Source of the DNA: Terrisporobacter othiniensis
Lineage (GTDB): Bacteria > Bacillota > Clostridia > Peptostreptococcales > Peptostreptococcaceae
Direction of reading: 5' to 3'
Length of the DNA: 18,547 nucleotides
NCBI RefSeq assembly: GCF_000808015.1
Contig: NZ_JWHR01000004.1
Location: 1 to 18,547, forward strand
A program made the position numbers and the translations under genes. Shown here one piece after another: positions 13,324-18,547 of this stretch. A model generated the notes under the pieces. That model did no database searches and was not told the DNA's origin. It saw only the letters and a program-made list of their open reading frames with translations. How positions within the stretch are numbered: the first letter of the stretch is position 1; every line of letters begins with the position of its first letter.

Positions 13324-13839
13324 CTAATCTAACATTCCTTTTATAGGATCTATTATCATTTTCTTTTCTTCTATGTTTATTTCAGGAACAAATTTTAATG
13401 TTGATGGGATAAGATATTCTTTGTCATTATCTCCTTTTACAACATATACATCGTTAGCAGAATATTGTAGAACATCCTTAAGAGTTCCTACTTTTTCTCC
13501 ACCTAATGTAAAGACTTCTATTCCTATTAAATCTGCTATGAAAAATTCATCTTCATCAAGATCTACACTATCTTCTCTAGATATATAAAGGTTTTTAGTT
13601 TTTACTTTTTCAGCAAGTTCAACAGAATCTATACCTTTTATCTTCATTATAACCATATTTCCTTTATATCTAACTCTTTCAACTTCATATTCTTTGTTGA
13701 AGTTTTTATCAAGATAAAAACTTTCTAAATCATCAAATCTATTTATGTTATCCACATATGGATATACTCTAACTTCTCCCTTAAGACCTTGAGTATTTAC
13801 TATCTGACCGATTCTAAAATGAGTTAACTTTTCTTTCAT
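13324..13839 (-). CDS. rimM: 16S rRNA processing protein RimM
   Basis: Assembly factor for the 30S head that binds S19 and helps 16S rRNA maturation. With start ATG 13839 it is 171 aa, the usual length. HFRIGQIVNTQGLKGEVRVYPY is the N-terminal RimM beta-barrel signature (split here by residue limit: IGQIVNTQGLKGEVRV). The C-terminal PRC-barrel-like part reads EDEFFIADLIGIEVF, GEKVGTLKDVLQ, NDVYVV and YLIPSTLKFVPEI. The start is set by AAGGTG with a 5-nt spacer; in-frame codons up to 13881 lie upstream of that site and of the likely transcription start. It is the first gene of a rimM-trmD unit. Confidence 0.95.
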   Translation of the reverse strand: MKEKLTHFRIGQIVNTQGLKGEVRVYPYVDNINRFDDLESFYLDKNFNKEYEVERVRYKGNMVIMKIKGIDSVELAEKVKTKNLYISREDSVDLDEDEFFIADLIGIEVFTLGGEKVGTLKDVLQYSANDVYVVKGDNDKEYLIPSTLKFVPEINIEEKKMIIDPIKGMLD

Positions 13840-13866
13840 AGTCTCACCTTCTTTAAATTGTTTCTT

Positions 13867-13894
13867 TATATAAAAATTCACGTTAAAATATCAA
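13867..13894 (-). promoter_or_regulatory. Candidate promoter of rimM-trmD
   Basis: On the minus strand TTGATA (13894-13889), then 16 nt, then TATATA (13872-13867). Transcription would start near 13860, about 20 nt before the rimM start codon. The khpA terminator upstream makes a separate promoter necessary. Confidence 0.5.
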
Positions 13895-13900
13895 ATAATA

Positions 13901-13926
13901 TTTGTTTTTAGTCTTTGTTTTTAGTC
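13901..13926. repeat. Perfect tandem duplication, 2 x 13 bp
   Basis: TTTGTTTTTAGTC occurs at 13901-13913 and again at 13914-13926. A second short direct repeat, ATTATTTTTGATT, occurs twice a little further on (about 13934 and 13968). These lie just upstream of the rimM -35. They look like replication-slippage products. Confidence 0.7.
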
Positions 13927-14000
13927 TTAAAATTATTTTTGATTTATATATTTAATATTTCTATGATTATTTTTGATTCTAAAGATTCTTATTAAATTTT

Positions 14001-14037
14001 ATTTCGCCTAAGCAAAGCGTTATCGAAACACCTTAAT
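14001..14037. repeat. Degenerate half copy of the dispersed palindromic element
   Basis: TTTCGCCTAAGC and TATCGAAACACCTTAAT align with the left half of copy A (TTTCACTCGAGC and TATCGACGAAACACTTCAT). The right half with GCTCAAG is missing. It lies in the khpA-rimM spacer. Confidence 0.35.
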
Positions 14038-14077
14038 CATTTTCCCTAAAAATTTCAATATTTTACTTATTATAAAC

Positions 14078-14106
14078 AAAAAGGATTAGGCATATACCTA
14101 ACCCTT
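14078..14106 (-). terminator. Intrinsic terminator of khpA
   Basis: Minus-strand stem AAGGGTTAGG/CCTAATCCTT (14106-14097 with 14090-14081, one G-U pair) with a 6-nt loop, then T's to 14078. It starts immediately after the stop codon, ending the ylxM-ffh-rpsP-khpA unit. Confidence 0.85.
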
Positions 14107-14334
14107 CTATAATATTTCAAGTGAAACCTTGACATTTTCTTTATTTCCAGCAGATTTTAGCACAGTTCTAATAGCTTTAGCTATTCTTCCCTGCTTTCCG
14201 ATAACCTTGCCCACATCATCTTGAGAAACTTTTAGTTTTAAGATAATTTCATCTTTTTCTATAGTTTCTTCTATTGTCACTTCGTCAGGATTATCTACTA
14301 GAGCTTTGACAATATGCATAACTAGCTCTTTCAT
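14107..14334 (-). CDS. khpA: KH-domain RNA-binding protein KhpA
   Basis: Small RNA chaperone of 75 aa, a single KH domain with the GxxG loop GKQG (46-49) in VGKVIGKQGRIAKAIRTVLK. In other Firmicutes KhpA pairs with KhpB/Jag and affects sRNA function, cell division and cell-wall growth. Position between rpsP and rimM is the normal one. ATG 14334 follows an AGGAGAT site. It is the last gene of the unit led by ylxM, with a terminator directly behind it. Confidence 0.95.
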   Translation of the reverse strand: MKELVMHIVKALVDNPDEVTIEETIEKDEIILKLKVSQDDVGKVIGKQGRIAKAIRTVLKSAGNKENVKVSLEIL

Positions 14335-14396
14335 ATATTCATCTCCTAAAAACTAATCCTTAATGGATTATATTGAGTACTAAAATAATCTAATTA

Positions 14397-14669
14397 TTAT
14401 TTAGATTGTTTTTGAGCTTCGAACTTTTCAGTTATTCCGTTGTTAGCGAATAATTTTTTAACAGTGTCAGTTGGTTGAGCTCCTACTGCTAACCATTTTA
14501 AAGCTTTCTCGTCGTTTATTCTTGTTTCTTTGTTAGCTGAAACTGGATTGTAGTATCCTATTTCTTCTATGAATTTTCCATCTCTAGGAGATCTAGAATC
14601 TGCTACTACTATTCTGTAGAAAGGTTTTTTGTTTGCACCCATTCTTTTTAATCTTATTTTAACTGCCAT
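14397..14669 (-). CDS. rpsP: 30S ribosomal protein S16
   Basis: Small-subunit protein needed for 30S assembly, 90 aa. [59 protein letters not shown] and VKKLF are full family signature blocks. Start ATG 14669 follows GGAGGTGA, an extended match to the 16S 3' end; the in-frame GTG at 14678 lies inside that site and is rejected. It sits 41 nt after ffh and before khpA, in the same unit. Confidence 0.97.
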   Translation of the reverse strand: MAVKIRLKRMGANKKPFYRIVVADSRSPRDGKFIEEIGYYNPVSANKETRINDEKALKWLAVGAQPTDTVKKLFANNGITEKFEAQKQSK

Positions 14670-14710
14670 TACAGTCACCTCCGAATTTTTTGTCTATTTT
14701 TGTGTATTAT

Positions 14711-16063
14711 TTATTTAAAGAAAGGAAGTCCGCCTAACGCGCCTCTTTTCTTCATACCTTTTTGATTACCCATAAACATCTTCATCATTTTTTTCATTTC
14801 ATTTAATTGTTTTATAAGTCTGTTTATGTCTTGCACGCTTGTCCCACTACCCTTCGCTATTCTTCTTTTTCTAGAAGCATTAAGTAGTTCTGGTTTACGT
14901 CTTTCTTCTAAAGTCATAGATTGTATTATAGCTTTAGTTCTTTTCATTTCTTTTCCATTTAAGTCCACATTACCAAGCTGATTTTTTAAGTTACCCATAC
15001 CTGGCATCATTCCAAGAATTTTATCAAGTGGACCCATGTTTTCTATTTGTTCAAATTGAGCTAACATATCTTCAAAGTCAAAATCTTGTTTTCTGATTTT
15101 ACTTTCTAATTCTTTAGCTTTCTCTAAATCCATAGCATCTTGAGCTTTTTCTATTAAACTTAGGACATCTCCCATTCCAAGGATTCTTGATGCCATTCTA
15201 TCTGGATAGAATGGTTCTAAATCATCTAATTTTTCACCCATACCTATGAATTTAATTGGCTTTTGTGTTACAGCCCTTATTGAAAGTGCTGCCCCACCTC
15301 TTGTATCACCATCAAGTTTTGTAAGAACTACACCGTCAAGGCCTAGGGCATTATCAAAACTTTCAGCAACATTAACTGCATCTTGACCTGTCATAGAGTC
15401 AACTACTAATAAAATCTCATGAGGTTTTATTTCTGATTTAATAGATTTTAATTCATCCATTAATGTTTCATCTATATGAAGTCTACCTGCTGTATCTATA
15501 ATAACTAAGTCATTGTTATTTTTTAGAGCATGACTTAATCCTGCTTTTGCTATATTTACTGGGTTTTCTTTGTCACCCATATTAAATACTGGTATGTCTA
15601 ATTTTTCTCCTACAACTTGTAATTGTTTTATTGCTGCAGGTCTATAAACGTCACAAGCTACTAATAAAGGTCTTTTACCTTGTTTCTTAAAGTAATTACC
15701 TATTTTTCCAGAAGTAGTTGTTTTACCAGCACCTTGAAGACCAACCATCATAATAATTGTAGGTGGTTTCGAAGATATCATAACTTTACTTTGTACATCT
15801 CCCATAAGGGCAGTAAGTTCTTCGTTTACTATTTTAATAACGTGTTGAGCTGGAGTTAAACTTGTCATAACTTCTTGTCCAACACATCTTTCTTGAACCT
15901 TTTTTATAAAGTCTTTAACAACTTTAAAGTTTACGTCTGCTTCTAATAAAGCAAGCTTAACTTCTCTCATTGCATCTTTTACATCTTTTTCTGTAAGTTT
16001 TCCTTTTGATTTTAACTTACCAAGTGCACCTTGCAATTTATCTGATAAACCTTCAAATATCAT
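14711..16063 (-). CDS. ffh: Signal recognition particle protein Ffh (SRP54)
   Basis: GTPase that, with the SRP RNA, delivers nascent membrane and secreted proteins to FtsY. The 450-aa protein has an N domain (1-95), a G domain with G1 GLQGAGKTT (108-116), DTAGR (190-194) and TKLDGD (248-253), and the methionine-rich M domain (about 300-450). The M domain contains GMMPGM, the RNA-binding helix region with SRKRRIAKGSG, and a Met/Lys tail (MKKMMKMFMG). Its ATG overlaps the ylxM stop in an ATGA, so the two are translationally coupled. No SRP RNA gene lies in this window. Confidence 0.98.
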   Translation of the reverse strand: MIFEGLSDKLQGALGKLKSKGKLTEKDVKDAMREVKLALLEADVNFKVVKDFIKKVQERCVGQEVMTSLTPAQHVIKIVNEELTALMGDVQSKVMISSKPPTIIMMVGLQGAGKTTTSGKIGNYFKKQGKRPLLVACDVYRPAAIKQLQVVGEKLDIPVFNMGDKENPVNIAKAGLSHALKNNNDLVIIDTAGRLHIDETLMDELKSIKSEIKPHEILLVVDSMTGQDAVNVAESFDNALGLDGVVLTKLDGDTRGGAALSIRAVTQKPIKFIGMGEKLDDLEPFYPDRMASRILGMGDVLSLIEKAQDAMDLEKAKELESKIRKQDFDFEDMLAQFEQIENMGPLDKILGMMPGMGNLKNQLGNVDLNGKEMKRTKAIIQSMTLEERRKPELLNASRKRRIAKGSGTSVQDINRLIKQLNEMKKMMKMFMGNQKGMKKRGALGGLPFFK

Positions 16064-16428
16064 TTCAACAACTCCCTACATATTTGTTCTATTGTTTCTA
16101 ACTTAGGGATTAAATTAGCACAATCTCTATTTTGCAATAAATCTTGTTTAATGTCAACAATTTTATCTTCTAGTGATTTTAGGATTTCTTCTTGTTGATT
16201 ATCTTTTGATACTAAGTGAAGTTTATTTTCATATTCCCTCAATATCTTTTCTGAACGTTTAAGAGTATCGTAAACTCCTTGTCTAGATACATTAAGATTT
16301 TCACTGATTTCACCTAAAGAATAATTTTCCTCATAATAAAGTGAAACTATTTCTTTTTGTTTATCAGTTAGTAATTCTTTATATTGTTCAAACAATAACC
16401 CAATTTCCACCATTTTATCTATATTCAT
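16060..16428 (-). CDS. ylxM: YlxM/p13-like DNA-binding protein
   Basis: A 122-aa helix-turn-helix protein of the sigma-70 region-4-like YlxM family. LTDKQKEIVSLYYEENYSLG followed by EISENLNVSRQGVYDTLKRSE is the HTH (about 21-56), and a C-terminal helical part follows. In streptococci and Bacillus it sits in front of ffh and is thought to modulate the SRP system. The ATGA overlap with ffh fits this. It is the first gene of a unit with a strong promoter directly upstream. Specific target unknown. Confidence 0.92.
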   Translation of the reverse strand: MNIDKMVEIGLLFEQYKELLTDKQKEIVSLYYEENYSLGEISENLNVSRQGVYDTLKRSEKILREYENKLHLVSKDNQQEEILKSLEDKIVDIKQDLLQNRDCANLIPKLETIEQICRELLK

Positions 16429-16478
16429 AACTTCACTTCCCAGTGTATACTGTAAAGGTTATTTACTTTACACATTGT

Positions 16479-16507
16479 ATTTTATATTAAAACTAATTTA
16501 TTGTCAA
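16479..16507 (-). promoter_or_regulatory. Promoter of the ylxM-ffh-rpsP-khpA unit
   Basis: On the minus strand a perfect TTGACA (16507-16502), then 17 nt, then TAAAAT (16484-16479, five of six consensus bases). It lies in the ftsY-ylxM gap. The leader that follows contains a small GTAAAG/CTTTAC hairpin before the GGAAGTG ribosome binding site. Confidence 0.75.
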
Positions 16508-16526
16508 TATATATTTCGTCTAAATT

Positions 16527-17708
16527 TTACCCAAATAATGCATCTGAAAATGCTTTAGCATCAAAGTCTTGTAAATCTTCCATTTTTTCTCCCACACCTA
16601 TTAATTTAACAGGTACATCTACTTCAGATTTAACAGCTAAAACAACTCCACCTTTTGCAGTACCATCTAATTTAGTTAAAACAAGTCCAGTTATATCACA
16701 TACTTGTTTAAAGCTTTTAGCTTGAGACACTGCATTTTGCCCAGTAGTTGCATCTACTACTAGTAATACTTCTTTTTTAGCTTCTGGATATTCTCTATCT
16801 ACTATCTTAAATACTTTTGATAATTCATTCATTAAGTTAGCCTTATTATGAAGTCTTCCTGCTGTATCACAGATTAATAAATCAATATCTCTAGCTTTTG
16901 CAGCTTTTATTGAGTCAAATATAACTGCTCCAGGATCAGCACCTTCTTGATGTTTTATTATATCTACACCACTTCTGTTAGCCCATACCTCTAACTGATC
17001 TATGGCAGCTGCTCTAAATGTATCTCCAGCTGCTATTAAAACCTTTTTACCTTCTTTTTTGTATCTGCTAGCTAATTTTCCTATAGTTGTAGTTTTTCCA
17101 ACTCCATTAACTCCTACCATTATAATGATTGATGGTGAGTGACTTACATCTAAAGTTGAATTTTCATTAGTTAATATTTCTTCTATTATTAACTTTAATT
17201 CTCCTTTAACATCTTGTGGATCAGTTATTTTTTTAGTTTTTATAGCATCTGTTAGCTTATCAATTATATTCATTGTTGTATCCACACCAACATCTGCTGT
17301 AATTAATATTTCTTCTATTTCTTCTAATAAGTCTTCATCAACTTTTGTATATGATTTTAAAACTTGGTCTACTCTATCAGTTATTCCTTGCTTAGCTTTT
17401 GATAAACCTTGTTTTAATCTTTCAAATAAACTCATTTTTGGTTCTTCAACTACTTCTTCTATTTCTTTTTTATCTTCTACTAATTGTAATTCTTCATTTT
17501 GAATTTCTTCAACAGAACTATCTAAAGCAACTTCTTTAACTACCTCTTCTTTTGGCTTTTCAACTTTTTGTACTTCCTCCACCTGTTGTTCTTCTTCAAC
17601 TTGTAGTTTCTCAGCTTGTTCTTCAACTGTTTCTTCACTTACAACTACTTGTGATGCTTCCTCTTTTATTTCTTCTTTTTTGCTCTTTTTAAAAAACTTT
17701 TTAAACAC
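16527..17708 (-). CDS. ftsY: Signal recognition particle receptor FtsY
   Basis: Membrane-associated GTPase that docks the SRP-ribosome complex. The 393-aa protein begins with a basic amphipathic helix (MFKKFFKKSKK), then a long acidic A region rich in Glu and Val (about 11-92), then the N domain starting MSLFERLKQGL (92-102). The G domain has G1 GVNGVGKTT (199-207), DTFRAAA (229-235), DTAGR (281-285) and TKLDG (345-349). Start GTG 17708 follows AGGAGG with a suitable spacer. It lies 32 nt after smc, so the two are probably co-transcribed. No terminator was seen between its end and the ylxM promoter. The acidic A region is long but normal for Clostridia. Confidence 0.97.
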   Translation of the reverse strand: MFKKFFKKSKKEEIKEEASQVVVSEETVEEQAEKLQVEEEQQVEEVQKVEKPKEEVVKEVALDSSVEEIQNEELQLVEDKKEIEEVVEEPKMSLFERLKQGLSKAKQGITDRVDQVLKSYTKVDEDLLEEIEEILITADVGVDTTMNIIDKLTDAIKTKKITDPQDVKGELKLIIEEILTNENSTLDVSHSPSIIIMVGVNGVGKTTTIGKLASRYKKEGKKVLIAAGDTFRAAAIDQLEVWANRSGVDIIKHQEGADPGAVIFDSIKAAKARDIDLLICDTAGRLHNKANLMNELSKVFKIVDREYPEAKKEVLLVVDATTGQNAVSQAKSFKQVCDITGLVLTKLDGTAKGGVVLAVKSEVDVPVKLIGVGEKMEDLQDFDAKAFSDALFG

Positions 17709-17740
17709 CCTACGTCCTCCTAAGTATATTTTACTTTTTA

Positions 17741-18547
17741 TTAAATAATATCAGTCATTTCTTCAGCTTCATTTAAACTTAATGCTATGACTTTTGATAT
17801 GGCTCTTTGTTCCATAGTTACACCATAGATATAATCTGCAGCTTCCATTGTACCTCTTCTGTGAGTTACAGCTATAAACTGTGTCCTAGATGTTAATTCT
17901 TTTAAGAATGTACCAAATCTAGCTATATTACTATCATCTAGTGGTGCTTCTATTTCATCTAGTATACAGAAGGGCGTTGGTTTTGCCAATAATATGGAGA
18001 ATAATATACTTATGGCTGTTAATGCCTTCTCTCCACCTGATAATAAACTTAAATTTTTCATTTTTTTACCTGGTGGTTTTGCAGTAATTTCTATATCACT
18101 TTCTAAAATATTTTCTTCATCTAGAATTGTTAAATTCCCTTCTCCTCCACCAAATAACCTATTATATACATATTTAAAGTTTTCATTAATTTTATCAAAC
18201 TCTTCTTTAAATTGTATTTTCATATGCTCTTCTAATTCTGCTATTATTTCCTCTATGGCTTCAATAGATTTTTGTAAATCTTCTTTTTGCTCACTATAGA
18301 AATCATATCTTTCTTTTGTTTCTTTGTACTCTTCTATTGAGTCTATATTTACATTACCTAAAGATCTAATTTCTTTTTTAAGAGAATCTAATATTTTTTT
18401 ATTTATTTCTATATCATCATCTCTAAGTTCTACAGCTTGTAGATATGTTAGATTATAGTCCTCAAATAATTTAAAGTTATTACTTTCCTTATTTGACTCT
18501 AACTTTTCAATTCTAGATTCAACTTTAAATATTGCTTCTCTTAGTTC
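17741..18547 (-). CDS. smc: Chromosome segregation protein SMC, C-terminal part (gene runs off the window)
   Basis: Condensin ATPase that organises and segregates the chromosome with ScpA/ScpB. Only the last 268 codons are present; the frame is open to the window edge, so the Met at 18223 is internal and not a start. From the edge inward it shows the end of the coiled coil (LREAIFKVESRIEKLES, then a Lys/Glu-rich heptad region). The head domain follows: YVYNRLFGGGEGNLTI, the ABC signature LSLLSGGEKALTAI and Walker B PFCILDEIEAPLDDSN. Then come the H-loop region FIAVTHRRGTMEAAD and YIYGVTMEQRAISKVI. The gene directly precedes ftsY, as in most Firmicutes. Confidence 0.97.
   Translation of the reverse strand, partial: ELREAIFKVESRIEKLESNKESNNFKLFEDYNLTYLQAVELRDDDIEINKKILDSLKKEIRSLGNVNIDSIEEYKETKERYDFYSEQKEDLQKSIEAIEEIIAELEEHMKIQFKEEFDKINENFKYVYNRLFGGGEGNLTILDEENILESDIEITAKPPGKKMKNLSLLSGGEKALTAISILFSILLAKPTPFCILDEIEAPLDDSNIARFGTFLKELTSRTQFIAVTHRRGTMEAADYIYGVTMEQRAISKVIALSLNEAEEMTDII

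Noticed and set aside
13901..13926. Tandem repeats as a CRISPR or iteron array
   Set aside because: Only two short AT-rich units without spacers; simple slippage is enough to explain them.
18223..18547. Apparent start of a short SMC-like protein at 18223
   Set aside because: The frame continues open and SMC-like (coiled coil) to the window edge, so the Met is internal to smc.

Overview
The window looks like a chromosomal segment of a low-GC, Gram-positive anaerobe of the class Clostridia, most likely the Peptostreptococcaceae (Clostridioides, Paraclostridium or Paeniclostridium type). This is inferred from the AT-rich composition, strong AGGAGG-type ribosome binding sites, and the Firmicutes order smc-ftsY-ylxM-ffh-rpsP-khpA-rimM-trmD-rplS-rbgA...rnhB. 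No rRNA, tRNA, CRISPR array or intact transposase was seen. The exact species cannot be fixed from the sequence alone.

Right half (about 10.9-18.5 kb, all minus strand): a core translation and protein-targeting block. It reads from the 3' part of smc (chromosome condensin), through ftsY (SRP receptor), ylxM-ffh (SRP regulator and SRP54, overlapping by 4 nt), rpsP (S16), khpA (RNA-binding KH protein), rimM-trmD (30S maturation and tRNA m1G37 methylation), rplS (L19) and rbgA (50S assembly GTPase). A strong promoter precedes ylxM. A terminator follows khpA. rimM and rplS have their own candidate promoters, and rplS has a structured leader of about 75 nt.

Middle (about 6.4-10.8 kb, minus strand): an LRAT-like NlpC/P60-superfamily protein and an NhaC-type antiporter sit between rbgA and rnhB, which are adjacent in Bacillus, so they look like an insertion into the core order. 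rnhB is followed by an FMN-dependent alpha-hydroxy-acid dehydrogenase-like gene with an unusual N-terminal cysteine cluster.

Left part (about 0-6.4 kb, mixed strands): accessory genes and gene decay. It holds an HD-domain phosphohydrolase, a MerR/GyrI-type regulator broken by an internal deletion, a C39/papain-like cysteine protease-like protein, an OFA-type MFS transporter, a collapsed ABC-F (antibiotic-resistance type) gene whose upstream attenuator is still recognisable, a small TIM-barrel protein, and a lipoprotein-like remnant. Most intergenic spacers carry palindromes, including one dispersed element found in two clear and two degenerate copies.

The most interesting signals are the ABC-F attenuator left in front of a dead gene, the dispersed palindromic repeat, the CxxCxxCx4C cluster on the flavoenzyme, and the LRAT-like gene placed in a core operon. 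I found no convincing new multi-gene system.
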